32,992 nt of DNA. It comes from Halioglobus sp. (GTDB lineage Bacteria > Pseudomonadota > Gammaproteobacteria > Pseudomonadales > Halieaceae). The DNA lies in contig JAGRIH010000044.1 of the NCBI GenBank assembly GCA_020443345.1, positions 1 through 32,992 of the forward strand. The letters run 5' to 3'. A model generated the notes under the pieces. It searched no databases and was not told where the DNA came from. It worked only from the letters and a program-made list of their open reading frames with translations. Positions 17,063 through 25,606 of the stretch are shown here, in pieces (positions within the stretch are counted from its first letter, which is position 1; every line of letters starts with the position of its first letter). Made by a program: the position numbers and the translations under genes.

Positions 17063-17662
17063 ATGGCAGCCAGATGCACAGCCAGGCACCGCAAACCTGC
17101 CCGCCCCGGCAGCGGTAACGGGGGATTTACGCTGGTCGAGCTGATGATCGGCCTGCTGGTGCTGTCGGTACTGCTCGCTATCGGCGCGCCGGCGTTCACC
17201 AACCTGATCAAGGACAATCGCCTGCTCTCGGAAGTGTATGCCTTGCGCGCCAGCTTGAATCGCGCCCGTTCCGAGGCCCTGGCGCAAAGGACGTTTGTCA
17301 TCGTGTGCCGCAGCAGCGACCTCAGCGCCTGTGATACCGGGAACTGGAATGCGGGCTATATCGCTTTTACTGACGAGGATGGCACTGGCAACCCGGCAGA
17401 TCCCAACCAGATTTTTATTACCCATACGCCGCCTGAAAAACTCACTGTTACGTACACCGACACAATACCAACCGCGGAATCTGATCGTATTCGGTTTAAC
17501 AGCCGTGGGTATGTGATGGCGTACGACGGCACCCTCACCATTTGCGATGACCGTGGCAACCCGGAGGCGCGCGGTGTCATCGTCGCTTCCACCGGCATCG
17601 TCAGAGCGGCGCTTGTCGACCCCAACGACCCGGGAGCGGATACCCTTGCAAGCTGTCCCTGA
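17063..17662 (+). CDS. fimT: Minor pilin, GspH/FimT family (operon 2)
   Basis: 199-aa minor pilin, paralogue of the protein at 11376. The leader of 21 residues is basic and ends GG, cut before FTLVELMIGLLVLSVLLAIGAPAF, Glu at +5. SLNRARSEALAQRTFVIVC is the GspH/FimT signature. The C-terminal domain contains two DPN turns (ADPNQI, VDPNDPG) and ends ASCP. ATG 17063 is chosen over in-frame GTG 17015 because GGGAGAGAGG lies at 17044-17053 and the candidate promoter would start transcription near 17015. It overlaps pilV by 17 nt. As first gene it should carry the control of operon 2 by the CRP-type site. Confidence 0.88.
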   Translation: MAARCTARHRKPARPGSGNGGFTLVELMIGLLVLSVLLAIGAPAFTNLIKDNRLLSEVYALRASLNRARSEALAQRTFVIVCRSSDLSACDTGNWNAGYIAFTDEDGTGNPADPNQIFITHTPPEKLTVTYTDTIPTAESDRIRFNSRGYVMAYDGTLTICDDRGNPEARGVIVASTGIVRAALVDPNDPGADTLASCP

Positions 17663-18239
17663 AACACAGCGCGGCTTCACGCTGATCGAAGCGCTGATTG
17701 CCTTTGTCATCCTGTCAGTCGGCCTGCTGGGTATTGTCAGCCTGCAGGCGCTGTCCAAGACCTCGCAGCACCAGGCCATTCAGCGCAGCCGCGCCGTGAC
17801 CCTGGCCGATGCCATGGTGGAACGCATTCGCATCAACCCCTCGGCGGTGCAGACCTACATTGCCAGCAACCCGCTGGGCGATGATCCCAACAGCCCCGAG
17901 CCCAGCCCGGATTGCCGCACTGGCCCCTGTGATCCCAATGATCTGGCGGCACACGACCTGTGGGAGTGGGAGCGCGAGCTGGCCGGTGTCATGGTGCAGG
18001 CCGGCGGCGCCAGTGCCGGCGGGCTGATCGACCCGCGCGGCTGTATTACGTTTACCTCCACCAATGGCCGCCTCAGCACCGGTATCATGCGGGTGGCTGT
18101 ACAGTGGCGCGGCCTGCAGGAAACGAGGGATGCGGTGCAGGGCGGTGAGCCGGTCTGCGCCGGGGCGGCTGCCGGTACCGATGCCAATCGGCGGCAGGTT
18201 GTCATCAACACCTTCGTGCTCGACGAGGACGATCTATGA
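17646..18239 (+). CDS. pilV: Minor pilin PilV (operon 2)
   Basis: 197-aa minor pilin. The 10-residue leader MQAVPETQRG precedes FTLIEALIAFVILSVGLLGIVSLQ, with Glu at +5, a textbook PilV N-terminus. The TLADAMVERIRINPSAV stretch and the cysteine-flanked HDLWEWERELAG motif parallel the operon 1 PilV. TTG 17646 is the start that puts the cleavage site at a normal distance; GGGAG at 17632-17636 is 9 nt upstream, and the frame further upstream is shadow. The stop forms an ATGA overlap with pilW. DPN turns occur twice (DDPNSP, CDPNDL). Confidence 0.9.
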   Translation: MQAVPETQRGFTLIEALIAFVILSVGLLGIVSLQALSKTSQHQAIQRSRAVTLADAMVERIRINPSAVQTYIASNPLGDDPNSPEPSPDCRTGPCDPNDLAAHDLWEWERELAGVMVQAGGASAGGLIDPRGCITFTSTNGRLSTGIMRVAVQWRGLQETRDAVQGGEPVCAGAAAGTDANRRQVVINTFVLDEDDL

Positions 18240-19282
18240 TGCCTGCGCTCACAGCCCGCAAACACCACCGCGGCTATTCTCTGGTGGAACTGATGATCGG
18301 CATGCTGCTGGGCATTATGCTGATCGCCGGCGCCGTCTCCGTCTATCTCGCCTCCAAGCGCTCCTTTGTGGAAGTCGAGCAGGTGGCGGCGCTGTCGGAA
18401 AACGCGCGGTTTGCCGAGCAGTTGATTGTCGATTCACTGCGCCATGTCGGGTTTCTGGGTGAAACCACGGCCGGAAGGGTAGACCGCGCCCCCGACCTGA
18501 ACCTGGCCGTTGTGGGCGACTGTTCTGGGTTGGCGGGCGTCTATGACTTTGCTACGGATATTTTTGCTGATGTAGTGGATGCTTCCAACAATGCTATCGG
18601 CTGTATTGACGATGGGGTAATCGGCACCGATGTGCTGGTGATCAAGCACGCGGTGCCGCAGGCCTACACCGATGGACCGCGCGGCGCGAAAGACCCCAAC
18701 AACCCGACCCACAACGACGGCACTATCGATTCACCCACGGCCCTGTCGGCCCAGCGCACCTATATCATGACCAACAATATCCGCGGCCTGGTATTCGACG
18801 GCGCGGACCCCCACCCGACCATCGTCACCGGCGGCGATGTGCCCGACGGCGTGGCCTGGGAGTACCGCTTTGAAGTGTACTACGTGCGCCGGCCCGTGGC
18901 CGGCTCGAACAGGCCGCCGCGCCTGGCCCGCAAGGTCCTGGCTTGGGACGGTGCGGCCATGGCGGTGCTGACGGAAGATGTGGTCGAGGGCGTGGAGCGC
19001 TTGCGCTTCCTGTTTGGCGTCGATACAGACGGCAACGGTGAAGTCGATACCTATGAGAATGAAAGCGGTCTGTCCTCTGCCGCCGACTGGGCCAATGTGG
19101 TCTCGGTCGAGTTGTTTATGCTGTTGCGAGGGGCGGAGCCAGACGCCCAGTATACCGATACCAAGTCCTATGTGCTGGCTAACGACCCACCCTATGTCCC
19201 GAACGACAATGTTCGCCGGTTGCTCACCCAGACCAGCATCTCCCTGAGAAACATCAAGCTGATCATTCGAGGTGGCGCATGA
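18236..19282 (+). CDS. pilW: Minor pilin PilW (operon 2)
   Basis: 348-aa minor pilin. The leader of 13 residues is cut at RG/YSLVELMIGMLLGIMLIAGAVSVYLA, with Tyr instead of Phe at +1 and Glu at +5. ALSENARFAEQLIVDSLRHVGFLGE is the PilW helix continuation. FGVDTDGNGEVDTY (D263, D265) repeats the acidic loop of the operon 1 PilW and could hold calcium (inference). The C-terminus has LLTQTSISLRN. It is joined to pilV and pilX by four-base ATGA overlaps. ATG 18236 and ATG 18239 are adjacent; the first is used because it overlaps the pilV stop. Confidence 0.9.
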   Translation: MMPALTARKHHRGYSLVELMIGMLLGIMLIAGAVSVYLASKRSFVEVEQVAALSENARFAEQLIVDSLRHVGFLGETTAGRVDRAPDLNLAVVGDCSGLAGVYDFATDIFADVVDASNNAIGCIDDGVIGTDVLVIKHAVPQAYTDGPRGAKDPNNPTHNDGTIDSPTALSAQRTYIMTNNIRGLVFDGADPHPTIVTGGDVPDGVAWEYRFEVYYVRRPVAGSNRPPRLARKVLAWDGAAMAVLTEDVVEGVERLRFLFGVDTDGNGEVDTYENESGLSSAADWANVVSVELFMLLRGAEPDAQYTDTKSYVLANDPPYVPNDNVRRLLTQTSISLRNIKLIIRGGA

Positions 19283-19776
19283 AATCCGTGCACGCAGGCA
19301 AAGCACAGACCGGCGTGGCCCTCGTGGTCGCCCTGCTGTTCCTGCTGGTGGTCACTATTATCAGCGTGATCGCCGCCAGCAACAGCACCCTGGGCTTGAA
19401 AATGGCATCCAATATGCAGGATGCCTACGCCTCGTTTCAGGCGGCCGAGGCGGGAGCGATCGCAACGCTGGGACTGGCCGGCACCGCGAACAATCCCTTT
19501 GATGTCAACGGTGACACACTGACGCCGTTTGCGGCCTTCGACCCCAACAGCAACCACCCCCTGCGCGATGTCTTTGGCGGCGCCGGGGCGGTGGACGTGG
19601 ACGTGTTTTTGACCAATACCCGCCTGGCGTGCCCCCGCAGTGCCGCGGGCTCCAGCGTCGGTCTGCTGGAGTGCGACTATTACCGGGTCGCATCCGAACA
19701 TGCGGTGGCGCAGCGGGCCAGAACCCGGGTGCAACTGGGCGTGGTAAAGACAACAATTGGCAGTAGCGGCCAGTAG
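19279..19776 (+). CDS. pilX: Minor pilin PilX (operon 2)
   Basis: 165-aa PilX-like protein. The leader MKSVHAGKAQTG precedes VALVVALLFLLVVTIISVIAASNSTLGLKMASNMQDAYASFQAAEAG, a clear PilX_N segment ending in the family's FQAAEAG. Position +5 is Val, as in the operon 1 PilX. The rest has a cysteine pair (LACPRS, LLECDYYRV) and ends with a beta-rich stretch HAVAQRARTRVQLGVVK. The ATGA overlap with pilW supports the start. A 71-nt gap separates it from the ATG of pilY1, the largest gap within operon 2 and long enough for a weak internal signal. Confidence 0.87.
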   Translation: MKSVHAGKAQTGVALVVALLFLLVVTIISVIAASNSTLGLKMASNMQDAYASFQAAEAGAIATLGLAGTANNPFDVNGDTLTPFAAFDPNSNHPLRDVFGGAGAVDVDVFLTNTRLACPRSAAGSSVGLLECDYYRVASEHAVAQRARTRVQLGVVKTTIGSSGQ

Positions 19777-19847
19777 CGAGTGCGCCAATGAGTGCAGTGG
19801 CAGGGCCGGGGCTGCGAGTGGTACCGGATTTACCGGAGGGGAAAGCG

Positions 19848-22800
19848 ATGAAAACAACAACGACAGGCCAGGGGTGTCGCGCGCTGTGTTTGGCCGCCGC
19901 GGCCCTGTTGAGCGCCAGTGGCAGTCTCCAGGCGGACGACACTGAAATTTACCAGTCGACCTACAGCGCGCAGGATACCGGGCGGCCGAAAGTTCTCATT
20001 ATCTTCGATGACTCCGGCAGTATGGGCACTAACGTGACCTTGGATCGCCCCGCCTACGATCCCAATGCCACCTATCAAAGCCGTTACGATCATTCGCGAA
20101 TTTACTGGTCGAGCAACGGCAGTGCGCCGGGATCAGGTACCAGCAGGTGGTATCCCGCCAGTATGAATCGCTGCGCGGAATCCTACACTGCACTGGCCAC
20201 GGTGGGCTACTTTCAGGATCATGTGCGCCGCTACCGGGAGAGACTCTCTGTGCAGTATACCGGCACCAACCAGCTCGTATACGACGCCGACTGGGTGTCA
20301 TTGGACCCCGATGAAAAGGACATAACCAAGCATCTGGACTGTCAGGACGATGTCGATAACGCGAACCCGGGTAACGGCAGCGGCCAGGCAGACGGCTACC
20401 CGTTTGCCTCGCCCTATATCGTCAAGCCCAACTATGCGAGATACCGCCAGCCCGGTACGGAATACGACGCGGCGACAGCCGCTGATTCCAACGTGGACTG
20501 GGGTTCGTCCGGGTATACACTGTACACGGGTCACTACCTGGACTACCTCAGTGATACGTCGATCCAGACCACCCGCACGCGCCTTGCGATTGCCCAGGAG
20601 GTCGTGGGCAATTTGATACAGGGTAATCCCGGGATCGATTTTGGCGTGGTCAATTTTAATTCCAACAGTTCAGCCAGTAACAGTGGCGGGCGGGTTACCA
20701 AGCGTATTTTCGACACCGATGACAAACCGACCCGGGATGCCTACCGCAGTTCCCTGGTCAGCCATGTCAACGGCATCAATGCCAGTGGCTGGACCCCGCT
20801 GTGCGAGTCCACCTACGAGGCCTACCGCTACCTGGCCGGGGAAAGTGTGCACTACGGGGCGCCCTATCCGGGTTCCCGGGATCAACTGGCGGAAGACCCG
20901 GTGGGCACCTACAAATCGCCGGCCACCAACTGTGCCTATACCTACGTCATTCTGATGACGGACGGCTTGCCGACCTATGACGAAGACGCCAATGCCGCAA
21001 TCGAGAGCCTGACCGGCAAGACCTGCAACCAGTACCGCGACGACCACGGCAGTGACAGTTACAGCAAGAACTGTCTGCCGGAGCTGGCCGAATATATGGC
21101 CACCACAGACCTGGACGGGGATACCACCAACGGCAATCAGTTTGGCATCACCTATACCATAGGCTTTACCACCAACCAGACCCTGCTCAGTGATACGGCG
21201 ACAAAGGGTAAAGGCCAGTACTTCACCGCCGATTCCGCGGATGAGCTGACAGCGGCGTTTCAGGGCGCGATTTTGGCCATTCTCTCGACGGATTCCACCT
21301 TCACCTCGCCCTCGGTGGCGGTGGATTCGTTCAACCGGACCCAGAGTCGCAACGATGTGTATTTCGCGATGTTCAAACCGATCGAGACAACGGACTGGCG
21401 CGGCAATATCAAGAAACTCAAGCTGGCGATCAGCAACGGTACGGCGCGGCTGGAGGACAGGGACGGTGACGCGGCGATCGACCCCAGCAACGGACAGATC
21501 AAAGTCGATGCCGACACCTACTGGAGTACCGCCGATGGCGGCGATGTGGAGAAAGGCGGTATCGGTGGGCTGCTGGCCGCCAGGGACCCCGCGACCCGCA
21601 GCATAAAAACCAACTCCGGCACCAACGGGGCACTGGAAGATTTCAGTAGTGCCAACCTCGATGCGCAGGCCTTTGGTTTCGACGTAACGGACCCCAATGA
21701 TCCGACCACCGCGCTGTTTGATTTCTTCGGTGTCAATGACCAGGCGGGACTGGATGCGGCCATCAACTACGGCAAGGGCTATGACGTCGCACCCGATGGC
21801 ACGATCTCGGGAACCCGCCAGTGGATTCTCGCGGACATGCTGCACAGTAAACCGGTTGTGGTGAACTACGGGACTCTGGGGGCTTTTACCGATCCCAACG
21901 AGCCGGATCAGCGCATCGTGGTGGGCACTAACGGCGGCTTTCTGCATATGTTTGGCAACGACAATGGCGAGGAGGACTGGGCATTCTTCCCCAAGGAGCT
22001 CGCGCCCGTGCTGCGCCAGCGACAGGACAATGCGACATCGGGTGACCGCGTTTATGGCATTGACGCATCACCCATCGTCTACACCCGAGATTACAACCAC
22101 GACGGCACTATCGACGCCGCCAACGACGGCGACAAGGCCTACGTCTACTTTGGTTTGCGCAGGGGCGGCCGGTTGTTGTACGCGCTGGATATCTCGACAC
22201 CCGGTTCGCCGGCCTTCATGTGGCAGGTCGGCCCCACCACAGCCGGCTTCGGCGAACTGGGCCAAACCTGGTCGAATCCAGTGGTAACCCATATACCGGG
22301 GTATGTGGACAACAACAATGTTCGCAAGCCGGTACTGATATTTGGTGCCGGCTACGACGAGAACAAGGATGCCACCGGCGTCGCCACGCCGGACACCATG
22401 GGTCGGGGCTTGTTCGTGGTCGATGCCACCACCGGCGCGCTGATCTGGAGTGTGACACCGGCGGCCAATTCCGGCACCAACCTGCAGGAAACCGGCCTGG
22501 TGCATTCCGTGGCCGGTGCGGTGACTACTCTGGACAGCAATGGCGACGAACTCACCGACCGGGTGTATTTTGCCGACACCGGAGGCAACGTGTGGCGGGT
22601 CGACATGGGGGGCAATGCACTGCCCACATCGGCGCAGGATACCTGGCGCATCGTCAAACTGGCCGCGATGAACGGCGGTACGGCGGCCACCGATCGCCGC
22701 TTCTTCAACGCGCCTGACGTGGTCCGTGCCATATACCATGGCCTGCCGATAGATGCCGTACTGATCGGCAGCGGTGACCGCACTAATCCCAATGCGACGG

Positions 22801-23411
22801 ACGTCAGTAACGAGTTTTACATGATCCGCGATGAGCAGGTTGCCCCGTATTTCACGGCCGCCCCCAGCTATTCTGATTGCAACGGGGCCGATCCGGTCGA
22901 TGATTTCCGCTGCCAGCTGCCGCTGGACCCGAATGATCTCTATGATGTGAGTGCCAATCTCATCCAGGACGGTACCACCGCCGAGCAATCGACAGCGGCG
23001 GCGGCGCTGTTGGCTGCCAACGGCTGGCGTCTGCCGTTGCCCGCCACTGGCGAGAAGAGTCTCGCGCGCTCCCTGACCATCGATGGCAAGGTGTATTTCA
23101 CCACCTTTTCACCCGACGCGGCGCTGACCAGCATCTGCGAGCCGACCCCGGGCACGGGGCGCCTGTATGTCGTTGATCTCCTCACGGCCGCCGCCGAAGT
23201 CGACTTTGATGACGATGACGATCTGGAGCGCAGTTGGATAATTGGCTCGCTGATCCCCGATACGCCGGCCCCGCATTTCGGCAGTGACGGTGAAATCCGC
23301 CTCCTGTTGCCTCCGGGTAGCGGTGGCAATGGTTTCACCGACAATCCTTTCCTAACCGGTGCAACGATGCCCGAGCCCTACGGTTCCTACTGGTACCGGG
23401 AGGAATATTGA
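19848..23411 (+). CDS. pilY1: PilY1, full-length type IV pilus tip adhesin with VWA domain
   Basis: 1187-aa exported protein; the family is usually 1000-1200. Signal peptide MKTTTTGQGCRALCLAAAALLSASGSLQA. The von Willebrand A domain starts with VLIIFDDSGSM, giving the metal site DxSxS (D54, S56, S58), and includes YVILMTDGLPTYDED. The C-terminal beta-propeller begins at about residue 500 (YFAMFKPIETTDWRGNIKKLKL) and carries WILADMLHSKPVVVNYG, VYFGLRRGGRLLYALD, and acidic loops DYNHDGTID (D748) and DSNGDELTD (D896) of the calcium-binding type known in PilY1. In Pseudomonas PilY1 sits at the pilus tip, promotes extension, binds surfaces and signals contact. GGAGGGG lies just before ATG 19848, so the longer frame from 19788 is rejected. 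No pilY2 follows; the stop overlaps pilE. Confidence 0.95.
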   Translation: MKTTTTGQGCRALCLAAAALLSASGSLQADDTEIYQSTYSAQDTGRPKVLIIFDDSGSMGTNVTLDRPAYDPNATYQSRYDHSRIYWSSNGSAPGSGTSRWYPASMNRCAESYTALATVGYFQDHVRRYRERLSVQYTGTNQLVYDADWVSLDPDEKDITKHLDCQDDVDNANPGNGSGQADGYPFASPYIVKPNYARYRQPGTEYDAATAADSNVDWGSSGYTLYTGHYLDYLSDTSIQTTRTRLAIAQEVVGNLIQGNPGIDFGVVNFNSNSSASNSGGRVTKRIFDTDDKPTRDAYRSSLVSHVNGINASGWTPLCESTYEAYRYLAGESVHYGAPYPGSRDQLAEDPVGTYKSPATNCAYTYVILMTDGLPTYDEDANAAIESLTGKTCNQYRDDHGSDSYSKNCLPELAEYMATTDLDGDTTNGNQFGITYTIGFTTNQTLLSDTATKGKGQYFTADSADELTAAFQGAILAILSTDSTFTSPSVAVDSFNRTQSRNDVYFAMFKPIETTDWRGNIKKLKLAISNGTARLEDRDGDAAIDPSNGQIKVDADTYWSTADGGDVEKGGIGGLLAARDPATRSIKTNSGTNGALEDFSSANLDAQAFGFDVTDPNDPTTALFDFFGVNDQAGLDAAINYGKGYDVAPDGTISGTRQWILADMLHSKPVVVNYGTLGAFTDPNEPDQRIVVGTNGGFLHMFGNDNGEEDWAFFPKELAPVLRQRQDNATSGDRVYGIDASPIVYTRDYNHDGTIDAANDGDKAYVYFGLRRGGRLLYALDISTPGSPAFMWQVGPTTAGFGELGQTWSNPVVTHIPGYVDNNNVRKPVLIFGAGYDENKDATGVATPDTMGRGLFVVDATTGALIWSVTPAANSGTNLQETGLVHSVAGAVTTLDSNGDELTDRVYFADTGGNVWRVDMGGNALPTSAQDTWRIVKLAAMNGGTAATDRRFFNAPDVVRAIYHGLPIDAVLIGSGDRTNPNATDVSNEFYMIRDEQVAPYFTAAPSYSDCNGADPVDDFRCQLPLDPNDLYDVSANLIQDGTTAEQSTAAAALLAANGWRLPLPATGEKSLARSLTIDGKVYFTTFSPDAALTSICEPTPGTGRLYVVDLLTAAAEVDFDDDDDLERSWIIGSLIPDTPAPHFGSDGEIRLLLPPGSGGNGFTDNPFLTGATMPEPYGSYWYREEY

Positions 23412-23872
23412 TGGCCTCGGCAGAACGCAGAGCACACCGGGACAGGCGCCGCGCGCAACACGCGGGCTTTACCCTGATCGAACTCATGATCGCGGTAGTG
23501 ATCGTCGCGGTGCTGATGGCCATCTCGCTGCCCTCCTACCAGGAGAGCCTGCGCAAGGGGCGGCGCAGCGACGCCAAAGCCGGGCTGGCGGACGTTGCAA
23601 ATCGCCAGGAGGGATTCATGCTGGATCGCTCGACCTACACCACGGATATGCAGGAACTGGGCTACACCAGTGATCCGATGGTCAGCGAGGAAGGGTACTA
23701 CACGATCGATGCGGCCGCGTGTGCCACCGGCACTATAGCGACCTGCTATGTGTTGACCGCAACCCCTGTAGCCGGCGGTGCTCAGGATGACGATACCCGC
23801 TGCACGGTATTTACTCTCAATTCCAGCGGAGCGAAAGCAGCTACCGGCTCCGGCGGATCAAGCTGCTGGTAG
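23411..23872 (+). CDS. pilE: Minor pilin PilE (operon 2)
   Basis: 153-aa minor pilin. The 19-residue, strongly basic leader is cut at AG/FTLIELMIAVVIVAVLMAISLPSYQES, Glu at +5. GRRSDAKAGLADVANRQEGFMLDRSTYTTDMQELGY is the classic PilE/ComP signature. Cysteines in ATCYVL, DTRCTVF and the final SCW suit the disulfide of the pilin D-region. ATG 23411 overlaps the pilY1 stop (TGATG) and has GGGAGGAA upstream. It resembles the operon 1 PilE in plan but has a shorter leader. It could in principle be a major pilin, but its place after pilY1 favours the minor pilin that bridges tip and shaft. Confidence 0.92.
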   Translation: MASAERRAHRDRRRAQHAGFTLIELMIAVVIVAVLMAISLPSYQESLRKGRRSDAKAGLADVANRQEGFMLDRSTYTTDMQELGYTSDPMVSEEGYYTIDAAACATGTIATCYVLTATPVAGGAQDDDTRCTVFTLNSSGAKAATGSGGSSCW

Positions 23873-23897
23873 GGCCACTACCTGGAGACAAAGGACC

Positions 23898-24215
23898 ATG
23901 AAAATGTTGCAAAAAATGTCGGGGCTGGGTCTCGGCGCAGTCGTCTCGATCAGTCTGTACAGTGCCGTTGCACTGGCCGCAATGCCCCCGCACGAGTTTG
24001 CCTGCCAGGTGCAGACCCGCATCGGGCAGGACGGCCTGCTCATGTTGCAGGCCGCTTCCCGCGAGGAGGCCGCGGCCGCGGCCGTCGGGATAAGCGCCAG
24101 CACGAATGCCGGGACAAAAAGTACCGCGCTTGCAGTAAAAGAGTGCATACACCTGCCGGATGAGCAGTTTAAGGACAAGGATTTCCAGCGCTTTTTTGAG
24201 CGCACGCCGCTTTAA
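23898..24215 (+). CDS. Small exported protein of unknown function, end of pilin operon 2
   Basis: Not recognised. 105 aa with a good signal peptide: MKMLQK, a hydrophobic core (LGLGAVVSISLYSAVALA) and a cut near ALA-AMPP. The mature part of about 77 residues has two cysteines (FACQVQT and KECIHLP) that could pair in the periplasm, an Ala/Glu-rich helix (SREEAAAAAVG) and a charged end DKDFQRFFERTPL. The start ATG 23898 has AAAGGA just upstream and follows pilE by 25 nt, so it is probably cotranscribed. It converges on pilR with a 4-nt overlap of the two ends. Its size and export recall PilY2, which in PAO1 lies between pilY1 and pilE, but no sequence likeness was tested. Confidence 0.78.
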   Translation: MKMLQKMSGLGLGAVVSISLYSAVALAAMPPHEFACQVQTRIGQDGLLMLQAASREEAAAAAVGISASTNAGTKSTALAVKECIHLPDEQFKDKDFQRFFERTPL

Positions 24216-25597
24216 TCATCCAGCCCCAGCTTCTGCAGCCGGTAGCGCAGGCTGCGAAAGCTGATTCCCAGCAGCCGGGCGGTAGCCGTTTTGTTCCAGC
24301 GGCACTCCTGTAGCGCGTCGCTGATGATCGTGCGTTCGATGTCCTCCAGATACCCCTCCAGATTGCCGTAAGCCTCCGCGGTCGACCAGCCGCGCGACCG
24401 TCCCGCGTCGACCGGGGTTTTTCTGGTGGCTGATTGCGTGCCGCCCGGGGCACTGCTGGCGAATTGCAGGTCGCCAGCGGAGACGGTGTTGCCATCGCTG
24501 AGCGCCAGGGCCCGCTCCAGCATATTCTCCAGTTCGCGCACGTTTCCGGGAAAGGTATAGCCGCACAATGCGTCGATGGCGGAGTCGTCCAGTTGGGCAG
24601 CGTCGCTGCCCTGGCTGGCGCAGATGCGCTGCACGATGGCTTTGGCCAGTGCCGGCACGTCGTCGATGCGTTCGCGCAGATTGGGCACATGCACGTCGAT
24701 GACATTGATGCGGTAGTACAGGTCGTTGCGGAAGCGCCCGGCATCGACTTCCGCGGCCAGGTTTTTGTGTGTGGCGCTGAGCAGGCGCACGTCGGTGGGC
24801 TGCTCGGCGCTGGCGCCCACCGGGCGCACGGCCTTTTCCTGAATGGCGCGCAGCAGTTTTACCTGCATCGCCAGAGGCAGATCGGCCACTTCGTCGAGAA
24901 ACAGGGTGCCCGCAGCGGCGGCCTGGAACAGGCCGACCTTGTCTTGGCTGGCGCCGGTAAAGCTGCCCCTGACATGTCCAAACAACTCGCTTTCCATCAG
25001 TTCCGGCGGTATGGCCCCGCAATTGACTGCCACAAACGGGCCCTCGGCGCGCGGACCGTGCTGGTGAATGAGGCGCGCCACGACCTCCTTGCCGCTGCCG
25101 GATTCGCCGTGGATATGCACCGGCGCCTGGCTGCGCGCGAGTTTGCCGATCTGTTGTCGCAGGGCGCAAATACTGGGAGCGGAACCGATCAGATCGCGGT
25201 CCATGGCCCGGTCCGTCCTGCCGGTGTCCACGTCCAGTTGCAGGGCGGTGCTGACCAGGCGGCGCAGTGTGTCCAGTTCGATGGGTTTGCTGATGAAGTC
25301 GAACGCGCCCGCCTTCAGTGCGGAAATCGCCGTTTCCACGCTGCCGTGAGCGGTGATCATGGCCACCGGAATCTGCGGGTATTCCCGCTGGATGTATTCC
25401 ACCAGGCTGATACCGTTGCCGTCGGGCAGGCGCATATCGGTGAGGCACAGGTTGGGCTGCACGGTCGACACCGCGTCCCTGGCCTGCGCGAGTGTTGCCG
25501 CCGCGTGGGTAGCCAGGCCCATGCGGCTCAGGGTTATCTCCAGTAACTCGCGGATATCGGGTTCGTCATCCACCACTAAAACGCTCTGTGTCGCCAT
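24212..25597 (-). CDS. pilR: Sigma-54-dependent response regulator PilR
   Basis: 461-aa NtrC-family activator, partner of PilS, that in Pseudomonas switches on the major pilin gene pilA. Domains: receiver (D10, D11, phosphoacceptor D54, T82, K104); AAA+ domain with Walker A GESGSGK (164-170), the sigma-54 contact loop as GSFTGA (211-216), Walker B TLFLDE (D235, E236); and a Fis-type HTH at the end (ECRWNKTATARLLGISFRSLRYRLQKLG). The Ser for Ala in GAFTGA and the SFRSLRYRLQKLGLDD tail are PilR traits, as I recall. The ATG at 25597 follows the pilS stop by 9 nt with GGAG in between. It faces the minor-pilin operon. No pilA is in the window. Confidence 0.94.
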   Translation of the reverse strand: MATQSVLVVDDEPDIRELLEITLSRMGLATHAAATLAQARDAVSTVQPNLCLTDMRLPDGNGISLVEYIQREYPQIPVAMITAHGSVETAISALKAGAFDFISKPIELDTLRRLVSTALQLDVDTGRTDRAMDRDLIGSAPSICALRQQIGKLARSQAPVHIHGESGSGKEVVARLIHQHGPRAEGPFVAVNCGAIPPELMESELFGHVRGSFTGASQDKVGLFQAAAAGTLFLDEVADLPLAMQVKLLRAIQEKAVRPVGASAEQPTDVRLLSATHKNLAAEVDAGRFRNDLYYRINVIDVHVPNLRERIDDVPALAKAIVQRICASQGSDAAQLDDSAIDALCGYTFPGNVRELENMLERALALSDGNTVSAGDLQFASSAPGGTQSATRKTPVDAGRSRGWSTAEAYGNLEGYLEDIERTIISDALQECRWNKTATARLLGISFRSLRYRLQKLGLDD

Positions 25598-25606
25598 CGC
25601 TCCGAC

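Noticed and set aside
20670-21947. 425-aa open frame on the minus strand
   Set aside because: Antisense to the VWA and propeller parts of pilY1; no motif recognised.
24434-25546. 370-aa open frame on the plus strand opposite pilR
   Set aside because: pilR is certain from its receiver, AAA+ and Fis motifs; the opposite frame has shadow composition.
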